Shown here one piece after another: positions 1 through 9,910 of a DNA stretch of 30,273 nucleotides; within the stretch, counting starts at the first letter, position 1; every line of letters begins with the position of its first letter. Source of the stretch: Flavobacteriales bacterium (GTDB lineage: Bacteria > Bacteroidota > Bacteroidia > Flavobacteriales_F > PHOS-HE28); NCBI GenBank assembly GCA_016717305.1, contig JADKFY010000036.1:1-30273 (forward strand), written 5' to 3'. The position numbers and the translations under genes were made by a program. A model generated the notes under the pieces. That model saw nothing but the letters and a program-made list of their open reading frames with translations. It made no database searches and was not told where the DNA came from.

Positions 1-944
1 CGCACAACGAACGGTCCGGTTCCAGAGCGCCGGCAGTTCATCGGGCCGGATCCATGTTGGGACTTGGTTCATTTTCTCTGATCCCGCAAACCTGTTCGGT
101 CGGTCGCGCTCGCTCGGGAGTAGCTGGCGATTGTCTACCGACAACGGATGATATCCTGACCTTTCTATTTAGCAGGTGCCAACACGACCATGGTCGCTGC
201 TAGAGATGAAACGGGAGATCGCTTGTTCATTTCCGGCAAGTGTTGGCAAACGACTGCTCAACCCCGGTGCGTTGGTCGAAGTTTGGCAGGCGAACAATTC
301 TGCGTTGTACAGCTTAGCACCCGGTTTGGAATTACGCTGGAAGCACGACCACGGAAAAGGCCAGTACGCGTTCGAGACGATCGTACCTGCACCGTATTTG
401 AATGGCGCTCAATATCGACCGCGCCATCCACTACAAGGTGAACGGGCCGGGATTTCCAACGGTGGTAACGCAGTTGTGCTTCGAGGCGACGGAAGGTTCA
501 TCGCAGCGAATCCATGGGCCTCACAACCGGAGCGGCAGAACGGATCGTACCATGAACCCGGTGGCGGTGTCGGAATGAGGCGTCTTCGTATCGTGTTGGA
601 TGGATTCGTGGGGATCAGCCGAACCGATACGGTGATGATGGGTACATGATGCCCCGAACCCCAGCCGGTCACCAGCATCCATTTCACGTGTTCCGGAACG
701 CCCAAGTAAGGTCATGATCACCAACTTGGATGGGCGCGAAATAGTGACATTGGTGGACAAGCAAATGTCGCAAGGAAGGTTCACCACGCAGTGGAATGGA
801 AGTGATGCTAGTGCGAATGCATGTGCTGCAGGTACGTACTTAGCAACAAGTTGCCGGAAAGGTGATACTGAGCCAGCGGGTGTTTGCAGCAGTAGTCAGA
901 TCGCACTTCCGATCGGTAAGGAGCCGAGCATCTGCATGGAGTAA
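1..944 (+). pseudogene. Intradiol ring-cleavage dioxygenase-like gene, multiply frameshifted, with T9SS/FlgD-like C-terminal tail
   Basis: No single frame is open, but conserved pieces lie end to end in all three forward frames. In order: a twin-arginine-like ERRQFIG (nt 25-45) followed in another frame by hydrophobic LGLGSFSLIP; CLPTTDDIL then PFYLAGA (132-182); GDRLFISGK; PGALVEVWQANNS and LYS; YAFETIVPAPY; YRP followed one frame over by AIHYKVNGPGFPTVVTQLCFE (about 413-483); RFIAANPWASQ; VLDGFVGIS. The pattern Y...YRP-HIHYKV is the iron-ligand region of intradiol (catechol/protocatechuate-type) dioxygenases. Restoring two missing bases at about 421-426 would give RPAHIHYKV. The last 230 nt (from 714) read as a FlgD-like Ig/sorting tail (NLDGREIVTLVDKQ, GRFTTQWNGSD, AAGTYLA), as in type IX secretion cargo. 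The start lies at or beyond the window edge. Family is fairly sure; the substrate is unknown. The gene is either decayed or damaged by sequence error. Confidence 0.7.
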
Positions 945-995
945 TGTAGAGGTCCGGAGATATCCGCCTTCGGAGCCGCATTACCTTCGACCACC

Positions 996-1669
996 ATGCT
1001 TCAATCCATTGAACCTTGGATCTCCGGACTATTCGTAGTGATCACGGCTGTTACCCTGCTGCTGCTGTTTTGGGCAATGCGTTCCAGAACGCTGCTGATC
1101 GGTGTTTTGATCTGGGCCTTTATTCAAGCCGCACTTGGCCTATCCGGCTTCTTCAGCGATACCACATCATTGCCGCCGCGTGTATTTGCTTTTGGTGTTC
1201 TACCTGCAGTGATCGCCATACTTGTTTGTCTTGCCACACCCACCGGACGAGCTTTCATGGACCGCGCAGACCTGCGCAAACTCACTGGTTGCACATGCGC
1301 ATACCAGTGGAGATCGTTCTGTTCCTGCTTGTTGAACGCCACTTCTTGAGCACCTATATGTCCGTACACGGTACTAATTTCGATGTGCTCTCCGGACTTT
1401 CGGCACCCTTCATCGCATTGTTCGCATTCAGGAACGGTGTAAGGAACAAACCCGTGTTGGTGATCTGGAACGTGATCGCTTTGGCGTTGCTGTTGAACGT
1501 AGTGATCACCGCCGCATTCTGCATTCCGTCGCCGATCCAACAGTTGGCATTCGATCAACCCAACGTAGCAGTGCTCTATTTTCCGATGAACTTGCTACCG
1601 ACCGTGGTGGTTCCGATCGTGTTATTCGCACACGTGATCGCGTTCAGGCAGTTATTGAACCGCAAGTAG
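996..1669 (+). CDS. Multi-pass membrane protein of unknown function (one frameshift)
   Basis: ATG at 996 opens a frame running to about residue 97, with at least three hydrophobic segments (SGLFVVITAVTLLLLF, LLIGVLIWAFIQAALGL, VFAFGVLPAVIAILVCLA). After PTGRAFMDRADLRKLTG the frame is lost near 1286-1291. The continuation LHMRIPVEIVLFLLVERHF... lies in another frame and runs to the TAG at 1667-1669, with further segments (VIWNVIALALLLNVVITAAF, LLPTVVVPIVLFAHVIAF). The span of 674 nt is one short of a multiple of three, so a single missing base restores about 224 residues. A TACCTTCG box ends 6 nt before the ATG. The gene converges on the S9 peptidase. I do not recognise the family, and topology is the only functional hint. 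Confidence 0.6.
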
Positions 1670-1703
1670 TGCCGAGCATTCCTCGACGCAACATGCATCG
1701 CCG

Positions 1704-3775
1704 CTACCTGCAATGCACATCCAACCAATCAAACACTGTCTTGTGCCATTGCACGCTGTTCTGCGGTTTAAGCACCCAGTGGTTCTCATCCGGAAAGCGC
1801 AGGAATTGCGAATCGATCTTCTTGGCCTGTAATGCCGTGAACACGCCAATGCCTTGGTCCAACGGAATGCGATAGTCCTTGTCCGAGTGGATCACCAACA
1901 TGGGCACCGACCACTTCTTCACGTGCAACGCAGGATTGAACTCATCGTACTTGGCGGGTTCTCGTAGACATCTGCACCTCCACTTTCCCAGGTGGAGAAA
2001 CCACAACTCTTCCGTCGAATACGCCATCATCCGCGTATCGAAAACTCCGTTGTGCGACACCAAGCATTTCCATGGCGCCTTCCAATTTCCGGCGATCCAA
2101 TTCACCATGAATCCGCCTACGATGCACCAACGCTCCTGCACGTTCGGCATCCAAGAACGGATAGGTCTTCAACGCATGAGCCCACCCTTTTGCAGGTCTT
2201 CCAACGGACGATCGCCCCAATGATCAGGTCGCATCGGTGAAGGCTTGTCCGTATCCCGTTGATCCATGGAAGTCGATCACTGACAACTGCATAACCAGCG
2301 CCCGCATAGGTCTGTGGGTTCCAACGAAAACTCCAGCCATCGCTGAAACTGCCTTGCGGACCTCCGTGGATCAAGAACGCAACAGGGTACTTTTTGCCTT
2401 CTTCATAGTTCGAAGGTTTGATCACATAACCATGAACAGTTTCATCATTCCAACCCTTGAAGTTGAACTGCTCGAACTCCCCGAACTTCTTGTCCTTCAA
2501 ACTTGAATTCACGTTCGTTAGTGTGATCGCGCCTTCGTCGATCATCTTCGACTTCGGTGCTGCTGCGTAGATCTGCGATGGTCCATTCAAGCCGCTCTTC
2601 ATGAACACGAAACCAGTCGCTGTTTGGTGCAATGCATCGAAATGCCCTTTGGTGGAAAGCGCAGTAACGGTGCCCGTCTTCACATCGATCTTGAACAACC
2701 GTGTAGTGCCCACATCACCTGCGATCGCACACATGCTTTTACCATCGTTGCTCCACTGCATTCCATCCACGCTTCGATCCCAATCCGCAGCAAGCGATGA
2801 TACCTTTCCCGTAGCTAGATCGCGCAACTTCAACTCGAAACGATCGCTTTCGAAACCCGGACGCTTCATGGCCTTGTAAGCGAGTGTTTTGCCATCAGGC
2901 GATACGATAGGATTTGCATCCCACGCCAGGTTCGCTTCGGTCAAGTTGGTTGTCTTTCCACCCGAAATAGGCACACTGAAGATGTCGAAATTGGTACTCC
3001 ACGGTTCCGTGACCCCTGCTACGCGCGCCGCGAAATAGATCGTCCTTGAATCGGGTGAAATGCAAAAGTCCTCTGATCCTCCCCATGGCTTTGAAGGCAC
3101 ATCACCATCGAATTTCGGCATCAATGGAACGGGTTGCGACAACGGTCCATTCAGTGCAATGCTATACAAGTGATTGCGCGTTCCATCAGCCCATGTGTCC
3201 CAATGACGCACGAACAATTTGTCGTAGACCATCCCGCTCGCTTTGTTAGCGGCGCGTTCCGCATTCTTCTTCACCGTACATGCGATCGCATCCCCTTCGC
3301 ACTCGGGAAAGATCGCCAAGGAAACCACTAACCCTTTGCCATCTGGCGTTACGCGATATGCGCCCACATCCAATGCCAACCGCGTGATCTGTTCCGCCTT
3401 TACACCGGCCACATCGGTCTTCCAAATTTGCGTTGTGCCCTCTTCACCTCTTCCCGAAAGAAAGTAGAACGACTGTCCGTCCGGAGCCCACTGTACATCG
3501 AACGCGCCACCTTCGCTCACGCCAAGTTGCACTTCAGGTTCCGCGGGTTTCGTAAGGTCCTTCAACCACAGTTTGGAAACACCCTTGTTGTTGGCCATAT
3601 CCGTGGAACGCACATTGAACACCGCGTAGTGACCTGCTGGATCCACCGCAAGCCCGCTTATGCGATCGAGCATGAGCATGTCGGTGTACGTGAAGGGGGT
3701 TTGGGCAGTGGCTGTGAACGTTGCGACAACGGCAAAGAGCGACAACAGGGTTGAACGTAAGAGGGACCGTTCCAT
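1704..3775 (-). CDS. S9 family (prolyl oligopeptidase / acylaminoacyl-peptidase type) secreted peptidase, frameshifted at the catalytic end
   Basis: The protein starts at ATG 3775 with a signal peptide ending ATAQ. A long beta-propeller region follows with repeated WAPDGQ, VSPDGKTLAY and WSNDGKS blades, then the alpha/beta hydrolase fold (PVAFLIHGGPQGSF). Up to about 2285 the frame is clean. Beyond that, conserved pieces alternate frames: VIDFHGSTGYGQAFTD, DHWGDRPLEDLQKG, WAHALKTYPFLDAERA, GAS / GGFMVNW, STWESGGADVYENP, KYDEFNPALHVKKW. The catalytic Ser codon (2120-2122) survives, but a base is missing just after it. The acid and base (HSDKDYRIP, DENHW) lie in the final frame, which ends at a natural stop. 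At least six indels fall between about 1950 and 2290. The expected product is a periplasmic or outer-membrane-associated serine peptidase of about 690 residues that cleaves short peptides. Confidence 0.8.
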
Positions 3776-3873
3776 ACTTCTTCAGGTGTTGGTGATGTGC
3801 GTGGAGCAAGGTACGTCCGCGCAGTGATCCCGTTCATATTTCCAGTGTTGTGCTGCGCGGTCACTTCTCCTGT

Positions 3874-5610
3874 TCACCTCGCTTCCTTCTGCGCTTTTCT
3901 ACGCGCTCGCTGTTCACGACGTTCCTTCGCGTCAACACGCAACATCAGTCGCATACGGTCCCATGCTTCGGGAGCCAAGTTGCGCGCGAGTCCTTCCCGG
4001 ATGGCATGCCAGAGATATGTGGTTATCGCACGATCCGGATCACGATCTATGCTGTACTTGCGCTCACGATCAGCGGTGAGCCCGCCTCCATACGTTTCCT
4101 TCAACATGGTTTCGATAACATTGCCGAACATGCTGTTATGCACCGCACGAGGTGTGCCGGGTTCCACACGAACAAGCAGGTCGGTGTAACGGATCTTCAT
4201 GAGCCCCTTCGCCTTTCGTTCGTTGCCTTCCATGGTCAAATGCACGCTGTCCAATCGACCGCCATTCACCTGTATCCGTAATAGCGATCGGCTAACGGGA
4301 TTGATCGCAACGAGCTCCATGTCTGATACATCGGCAACTATCTTGAAGTCTTGGGACCCGTCGAGTTCCGCCGCATAGTTCAATGTGACAGGTGCTATTT
4401 CGAAAAGTAGACCGGTGGCATGGCCCGTGATCCGCGGATGTTCAAGTATCACCTCCGGTTCATTCGAAATGTGGATGAATTCCCCCTGTAGTTCACTGAA
4501 CGGAGCTATTCCCCATTGCCCCGTCTCTCCATCCCGTTCGCGGTAGGTGGCATGTGCATTTTGGATGGACAAGGTGTCCACGCAGATCGGGAAACCGATA
4601 CCCAACAACGCTGCAGGCGGAAGCAACTTCACTCGCGAAGGTTCCGGCACAAGGGTCTTGTCCAGCGATGCTTCCACGCGCAATCCATGCACCGTGGCAT
4701 GCCCGAGATGCAGCACTTGCCGCGAGATGAGCAGGTCGACGTCCAGATTGCTCAGTACCAAACTGTCCATGCGCAGATCAAGAACCGTGCGTCGCACCGT
4801 ATCAGTGGAAACCGCTTGCGGAACGTGTTGGAAGTTGAACACCCTACCCGACCGTTTGCCCAATGACAGCTGCACGCGATCCACACGTATCGCATCGCCA
4901 TCGGCCAGCTGGCCGGAGGCACTTTCAAATCGTAGCTCTGCCGTTCCAACATTCACATGCACACCACTGTGCCGCTGCCCGGTGGAGACACGCACATCCC
5001 TGCTTTCCAGATCGAGTCCGACAAGTTGCAATTGCGGCAAACGTTCACCAAGGTCCTGCACCGTTGCCATGGCCCCACGCACCACGAGCGTATCGGCACC
5101 TAGCACGTCGATGGACGCGGCCCCTCGACCACCAATTCTGGCGAAGGGGTCGGCGAGGTCAACTTTTCCACGACCGAGAAGATAGTTGATCCGGGGTCCC
5201 TGCAGTTCGAACGCTTGCAACTTGAATTCACTCTTCAGCAACAACCGCCAGAACGATAAGCCTCGCAACTCGATCCGCTCTGCACTTGCAGCGAACAAGT
5301 ATTGCACGGCGCCCGTTCGCAAGCTGTCCATCAGCGCCGGTGGAAAATCCAATTCCACACCACTGATGACCAAACTTTGCGTCTGCAGATCGGTCTCCAA
5401 CTTCTCCATGCTGAAGTGGTAACCTTCCACACTGGCATCATCAACGATACGTGTGATCCGTGCGCGAAGGGTACGGTCCAGCCAGGCCTCGCCATGGCGC
5501 GGAACCCACCACGCCAAGATGGCCAACGCGACCGCCAGCAGCAACGCCAAAGCCGTGAACAGACGCAGCAACAGTCTGATGATCCTCCTTGATCGCCCGA
5601 TGGTCGACAT
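3874..5610 (-). CDS. AsmA/DUF748-like membrane-anchored protein
   Basis: A 578-residue protein with a basic N-terminus (RSRRIIR) and one strong transmembrane segment at about residues 9-33, followed by WWVPRHGEAWLDRTLRARI. That is the usual opening of AsmA-family and TamB-like proteins. The rest is a long run of beta-rich stretches of the type LVISGVELDF, LRGLSF and LQAFELQGPRINYLL, ending in a very basic tail (KERREQRARRKAQKEAR). Proteins of this class are anchored in the inner membrane with a periplasmic beta-taco or groove and are linked to lipid transport or envelope homeostasis. The exact role here is not determined. The gene is transcribed divergently from rpoN across about 125 bp. The assignment rests on architecture, not on a signature motif. 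Confidence 0.65.
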   Translation of the reverse strand: MSTIGRSRRIIRLLLRLFTALALLLAVALAILAWWVPRHGEAWLDRTLRARITRIVDDASVEGYHFSMEKLETDLQTQSLVISGVELDFPPALMDSLRTGAVQYLFAASAERIELRGLSFWRLLLKSEFKLQAFELQGPRINYLLGRGKVDLADPFARIGGRGAASIDVLGADTLVVRGAMATVQDLGERLPQLQLVGLDLESRDVRVSTGQRHSGVHVNVGTAELRFESASGQLADGDAIRVDRVQLSLGKRSGRVFNFQHVPQAVSTDTVRRTVLDLRMDSLVLSNLDVDLLISRQVLHLGHATVHGLRVEASLDKTLVPEPSRVKLLPPAALLGIGFPICVDTLSIQNAHATYRERDGETGQWGIAPFSELQGEFIHISNEPEVILEHPRITGHATGLLFEIAPVTLNYAAELDGSQDFKIVADVSDMELVAINPVSRSLLRIQVNGGRLDSVHLTMEGNERKAKGLMKIRYTDLLVRVEPGTPRAVHNSMFGNVIETMLKETYGGGLTADRERKYSIDRDPDRAITTYLWHAIREGLARNLAPEAWDRMRLMLRVDAKERREQRARRKAQKEAR

Positions 5611-5719
5611 TGGTGGTGCGAAGTTCGTTCGTTTGATGGACCCGAATGCAACGGGTCAACAGTTCATCCTCGTTGGGGACATGGAAGAAGTTCTGGTACG
5701 ACAACATGCGCCACTCCCG

Positions 5720-5727
5720 TATTTTTG
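5720..5727 (+). promoter_or_regulatory. -7 box (TATTTTTG) of the rpoN promoter
   Basis: TATTTTTG matches the Bacteroidota consensus TAnnTTTG exactly and ends 8 nt before ATG 5736. Transcription would start at or just before that ATG, so the longer reading from ATG 5646 would lie upstream of the transcript. No good -33 TTTG is seen. Confidence 0.5.
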
Positions 5728-5735
5728 CCCCACAC

Positions 5736-7199
5736 ATGCTCAAACAACACCTTTCCCTACGACTACAGCAGAAGCTCTCGCCGCAGCAGATCCAAATGAT
5801 GAAGCTGCTGCAGGTGCCCACCGTGGAGCTGGAGCAGCGGATCAAGCAGGAGATCGAGGAGAACCCCGCTTTGGAGGAAGGCGAGCTCCAGGACGAAGAG
5901 GACCAGATCACCGAGGAACAGGCGATCAACGAAAGTCAGGATGCCGATGGGAACGAGGAGAATGAACGGGACGATTTCGATATGTCCGATTATTTTCAGG
6001 ACGACGACACGCCGGACTACAAGTTGAACGTGAGCAACACAGGCCCGGACGAAGAGGACCGCGAAATGCCCCTGTCCGGAGGCACCACCTTCCAAGAGAA
6101 CATGCGCGCGCAACTCTCTTTGCGCCGCATCGATGACCGCACCGAAATGCTTGCCGAACAACTGATCGGCAACTTGGATGAAGATGGCTACCTGCGGCGT
6201 GACCTGGACGCCATTGTGAACGACCTGGCGTTCAGCCAGAATGTAATGTGCGAAAAGGAGGAACTCGCTGCTGCCCTGAAAGTGCTGCAGTCCCTTGACC
6301 CCGGTGGTGTTGGCGCGAAGGACCTACGCGAGTGCTTGCTCTTGCAAGTGGATCGCATGCCGCACAGCCTGGAGCAGCGTGTAGCACACGAGATCCTGAA
6401 CAAACACTTCGAGGCCTTCAGCAAGAAGCATTACCAAAAGATCCTGGACAAACTAGAGATCGATGAGGAGGCGTTGAAGGATGCGATCGACCTGATCGTG
6501 CACTTGAATCCCAAGCCTGGAAATACCAGCCGCGATACCAGCAAACCGGTGCAGGAGATCATCCCGGATTTCGGCGTGATGTCCATCGATGGTGCACTGG
6601 ACCTTACACTGAACGGACGCAATGCCCCAGAACTTCGCGTGAGCCGGGCGTACCGAGACATGATCAAGGAGTACAGTCGAAACAAGAAGGACAAGGACCA
6701 GCGCGAAGCACTTCAGTTCATCAAGCAGAAACTCGATTCGGCCAAGTGGTTCATTGATGCCATCAAGCAACGACAGAACACCTTGCTCGTGACCATGGAA
6801 GCGATCATGGACCATCAACGTGAATTCTTCCTTACCGGCGACCAGACCAAGATGCGGCCCATGATCCTGAAGGACATCGCCGAACGCGTGGGACTTGACA
6901 TCAGCACCATCAGCCGTGTAGCGAACAGCAAATACGTGCAAACCAATTACGGCACTTATCTGTTGAAGTTCTTCTTCAGCGAAAGCTTGAGCACGGACAG
7001 CGGTGAGACGGTGAGCACCCGCGAGGTGAAGACGATCCTCGCTTCCGCCATTGAAGCCGAGGACAAGCAAAAGCCCTTGACCGACGATGAACTCACCGAG
7101 CTCCTGAAAGGCAAAGGCTACAACATCGCACGGCGCACCGTGGCCAAGTACCGCGAACAACTTGCCATGCCCGTGGCGCGATTGCGGAAAGAGTTGTAG
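5736..7199 (+). CDS. rpoN: RNA polymerase sigma-54 factor RpoN
   Basis: A 487-residue sigma-54. Residues 1-50 are the activator-interacting region (MLKQHLSLRLQQKLSPQQIQ, then ELEQRIKQEIEENPALEE). An acidic linker at about 50-115 is rich in D and E. The core-binding domain follows (FQENMRAQLSL, LIGNLDEDGYL, LQSLDPGGVGAKDLRECL). The DNA-binding part contains DIAERVGLDISTISRVANSKYVQT, and the RpoN box ARRTVAKYRE sits at residues 465-474. It directs core polymerase to -24/-12 promoters and needs an AAA+ activator, none of which is in this window. The start at 5736 is chosen because homologues begin MLKQHL and a -7 box lies just upstream. The frame also stays open back to an ATG at 5646, adding 30 residues that do not look like the family. 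The gene is intact. Confidence 0.97.
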   Translation: MLKQHLSLRLQQKLSPQQIQMMKLLQVPTVELEQRIKQEIEENPALEEGELQDEEDQITEEQAINESQDADGNEENERDDFDMSDYFQDDDTPDYKLNVSNTGPDEEDREMPLSGGTTFQENMRAQLSLRRIDDRTEMLAEQLIGNLDEDGYLRRDLDAIVNDLAFSQNVMCEKEELAAALKVLQSLDPGGVGAKDLRECLLLQVDRMPHSLEQRVAHEILNKHFEAFSKKHYQKILDKLEIDEEALKDAIDLIVHLNPKPGNTSRDTSKPVQEIIPDFGVMSIDGALDLTLNGRNAPELRVSRAYRDMIKEYSRNKKDKDQREALQFIKQKLDSAKWFIDAIKQRQNTLLVTMEAIMDHQREFFLTGDQTKMRPMILKDIAERVGLDISTISRVANSKYVQTNYGTYLLKFFFSESLSTDSGETVSTREVKTILASAIEAEDKQKPLTDDELTELLKGKGYNIARRTVAKYREQLAMPVARLRKEL

Positions 7200-7218
7200 C
7201 CAACTCCAACGGACCATC

Positions 7219-7836
7219 TTGAAAGCCCTCGCCCATTTCCTGTCCTATGCGCTGCACCCGCTGTTCATGCCGTTGCTTACAGTGTGGCTCGCGTTGGAGT
7301 TGGACCCGCACCTTGGCTATTTCCTTCCGCCGCCCGGAAGGTGGATGATGTTGGGCATGTTGGGCATTATGACCATCGCCTTTCCGATAACGAGCGCATT
7401 GATGTTGCAACGTGCAGGGTTGATCAGCAATTTGCAAATGCCGGATCACCGGGAACGTACCGCACCGTTCGCGATCACGCTGATCTATTACGGAATGGCC
7501 TATTACCTTTTGGGCAAGACCCCTCTGCATCCGCTGGTGCATGCCCTGTTCTTAGGTGTGTTGTTGGCCTTGTTCCTGACCATCTTGATCAATTTGCGCT
7601 GGAAGATCAGTGCGCATATGGTCGGCATCGGTGGCTTGGTCGGGGCACTTATCGGCATCGCCTTGGTCCATGCCTTGCCGCTATTGCCATTGGTGGCATT
7701 GGTGATCGTTGCGGGAGGAGTGCTGGGTGCCGCCCGCTTGTACATCACCGATCATACACAGGCGCAGATCCTATTGGGAGCCTCGCTCGGCAGCAGCTGC
7801 ACCTATGCCGCCGTGGTTTCGGGGTGGACCTTTTAG
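7219..7836 (+). CDS. PAP2-like integral membrane protein
   Basis: A hydrophobic protein of about 205 residues with five or six membrane segments. WKISAHMVGIGGLVGA and RLYITDHTQAQILLGASLG resemble motifs 2 and 3 of the PAP2 (lipid phosphatase) superfamily: SxxxH and R...H...D. This Bacteroidota form is divergent, so phosphatase activity on undecaprenyl or phosphatidyl phosphates is an inference. The likely start is TTG 7219 (LKALAHFLSYALHPLFMP), 19 nt after rpoN. An ATG at 7162 in the same frame would overlap rpoN by 38 nt and add a non-hydrophobic, cysteine-rich leader. The gene is probably read with rpoN. Confidence 0.65.
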   Translation: MKALAHFLSYALHPLFMPLLTVWLALELDPHLGYFLPPPGRWMMLGMLGIMTIAFPITSALMLQRAGLISNLQMPDHRERTAPFAITLIYYGMAYYLLGKTPLHPLVHALFLGVLLALFLTILINLRWKISAHMVGIGGLVGALIGIALVHALPLLPLVALVIVAGGVLGAARLYITDHTQAQILLGASLGSSCTYAAVVSGWTF

Positions 7837-7925
7837 CACCACCCATTTCAGTGCGTGGGTATACTGCTTGTCCAATTCATTTATGATCGTGCAACTTCGC
7901 GCCCACAGCACCTTGCCTCAGTCAT

Positions 7926-9728
7926 ATGATCGCAAATAGATCCCGTTCCGTTTCCCTGTTCGTGGTGTACGCGCTCGTGTGCGTTACCGCCATGGTCACA
8001 GTGAAGGGACTTTGGCAAACCAACAACGGCAACGGATGGACCGAGACCATCCGCAGCGATGCCATGGGCTATTACGGCTACCTGCAAGCGATCTTCATTC
8101 GCCATGATCTGGGCCACGAACCGTTCATCAACGAGTACACCCAATACGCTGCAAATGGTCGCACGTTGAACAAGTATTTCTGCGGTACTGGGATCATGAT
8201 GGCGCCTTGGTTCGCGATCGGACATGCGTTGGCCGTGAACGACCCTGGTGTTCCACAAGACGGAACAAGCGTGTATGAACAAAAGGCGATCGCCATTGGT
8301 GCGTGGGTCTATCTGCTCATGGGACTTCTTGCACTACGCGCCCTGCTCTTGGGTTCGGGTGTGCGTGATGGCCTTGTTGCGTGGGTCCTTGCCGGTCTGG
8401 CCCTGGGCACACCGTTGATCCAATATGCGGCGATACAACCGGGATGGTCACATGTGTATTCGTTCTGCTTGGTGAGCGTGTTCCTGCTAATGGTGCACCG
8501 AATTGCGATAGGCGGTTCCCTTCGGAACGTATTGGCGGCTGCCGCTCTTCTTGGGCTGATCATACTGGTGAGACCTGTGAATGCGGTTGTGATCTTGGCC
8601 GTTCCGATCGTCGCAGGACCGAACACCAGAACACTTTTAACACGCCTTTTTGCGAACCCACGGTGGCTGGCCGGATCCATCTTCCTGTCCATGGTGATCG
8701 TGGCCTTTCAACCTGTGCTCTGGTTCGCCCAGACCGGAAATTTCTTGGAGTGGGGCTACACCAGTGAAGGCTTCTATTGGACACGACCAGAAGTGCTGAA
8801 GGTTCTATTCGGATTCCGTCGCGGACTCTTCCTGTGGACCCCATTGATGCTTTTTGTGGTGATCTGCACCGTGCTGCTCTGGCGCACCGATCGACAGCGA
8901 AGCGCGTGGGCGTTGGCGTACTGGGCCGTGATCACCTACATCATCAGTTGTTGGTGGATCTGGTACTACGGCGGCGGTTTCGGCAGTCGCGTTTACATTG
9001 AGCATTTCCCCTTGCTGGTGCTGCCGTTCGCGCTGGTGCTGCAACAGTGGAGCAAGCGTTTGGTGAGCGCAGCACGTGTCTTGATCTTTCTGTGCATCGG
9101 ACTGAACTTGGCCCAGCTCTGGCAATACCACAACGACATCCTTCACCAAGTGTGCATGGACCGACGCATGTACCAATTCACCTTCTTGCGCTTCGATGCC
9201 GACCACACCAACAAGCTCGGTGGGAACTATCAGGAAGCACCGTACCACCCCAAGGGTATGCGCCCCATCATTACCGAAAGCTGGGACCTCGATCACCCAC
9301 CTCGATACTGGTCCGGAAAACCAAGCGATCATCCGCGGGCGTTCAGCCTCAACAAGGTGGTGGCCTTCAATGCCCAAGAGGAGTTCGCACTAGCGTTCAA
9401 AGCCGGAACGGACACATTGCCCACGGGTACTTGGCTGTTCCTGGAGATCGGATTGCAACGCTTTGAAGCCACCAAGGAAGCCTCCTTACCCATTTTGGGT
9501 GTTACCGCCGTTTTGAATGCCGAAGGAAAAGAAGTGTTCTACAGTTCATTCCCGATCAATGCCTTACCCGGTACGCCCGGCGTATGGGAGCAGTTGGAGT
9601 ACCGCATTCCCGTACCGCCTTTGCAGAAGGGAGATGAGCTCAATTTCCACTTTTGGAACCGGGACCGCAAGGGAACCGCCCTGATCGATGACGTGTTCAT
9701 GCGGGTATCTGCCGTGAACCCGTTCTGA
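7926..9728 (+). CDS. GT-C-like multi-pass membrane protein (possible glycosyltransferase 39-type) with C-terminal beta domain
   Basis: A 600-residue protein with an N-terminal transmembrane segment and then a first loop containing RSDAMGYYGYLQA, resembling the acidic-aromatic first loop of dolichyl-phosphate-mannose-type GT-C enzymes. About ten further hydrophobic segments run to residue 400 (including LAAAALLGLIILVRPVNAVVILAVPIV and SRVYIEHFPLLVLPFALVLQQW). The last 130 residues (after RAFSLNKVVAFNAQEEF) form a soluble beta-rich domain ending IDDVFMRVSAVNPF, possibly carbohydrate-binding. No diagnostic catalytic motif is certain, so the enzyme assignment is tentative. The gene is 89 nt downstream of the PAP2-like gene on the same strand. 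Both would fit envelope glycan or lipid-linked sugar work. Confidence 0.55.
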   Translation: MIANRSRSVSLFVVYALVCVTAMVTVKGLWQTNNGNGWTETIRSDAMGYYGYLQAIFIRHDLGHEPFINEYTQYAANGRTLNKYFCGTGIMMAPWFAIGHALAVNDPGVPQDGTSVYEQKAIAIGAWVYLLMGLLALRALLLGSGVRDGLVAWVLAGLALGTPLIQYAAIQPGWSHVYSFCLVSVFLLMVHRIAIGGSLRNVLAAAALLGLIILVRPVNAVVILAVPIVAGPNTRTLLTRLFANPRWLAGSIFLSMVIVAFQPVLWFAQTGNFLEWGYTSEGFYWTRPEVLKVLFGFRRGLFLWTPLMLFVVICTVLLWRTDRQRSAWALAYWAVITYIISCWWIWYYGGGFGSRVYIEHFPLLVLPFALVLQQWSKRLVSAARVLIFLCIGLNLAQLWQYHNDILHQVCMDRRMYQFTFLRFDADHTNKLGGNYQEAPYHPKGMRPIITESWDLDHPPRYWSGKPSDHPRAFSLNKVVAFNAQEEFALAFKAGTDTLPTGTWLFLEIGLQRFEATKEASLPILGVTAVLNAEGKEVFYSSFPINALPGTPGVWEQLEYRIPVPPLQKGDELNFHFWNRDRKGTALIDDVFMRVSAVNPF

Positions 9729-9745
9729 GTTGCAGGAAAGCGAAG

Positions 9746-9818
<73 letters not shown>

Positions 9819-9896
9819 GGTCTACCTGCCTTGTGGTGTTGATCTTCGGCGGGAGCGCGAAAATAGAGCGAATGCACCAATGGCGGATCCGAAGAA

Positions 9897-9904
9897 TAGT
9901 TTTG
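9897..9904 (+). promoter_or_regulatory. -7 box (TAGTTTTG) of the HAD hydrolase gene
   Basis: TAGTTTTG is an exact TAnnTTTG match ending 6 nt before ATG 9911. It implies a leader of only a few bases or none. No -33 TTTG is seen at the usual distance. Confidence 0.5.
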
Positions 9905-9910
9905 CCACCC

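Noticed and set aside
3817..3860. Inverted repeat CCGCGCAG/CTGCGCGG as terminator or operator
   Set aside because: Only 8 bp with a 28-nt loop and no T tract; could be chance in GC-rich DNA.
5646..5735. 30-residue N-terminal extension of RpoN
   Set aside because: Homologues start MLKQHL, and the -7 box at 5720-5727 lies inside the extension.
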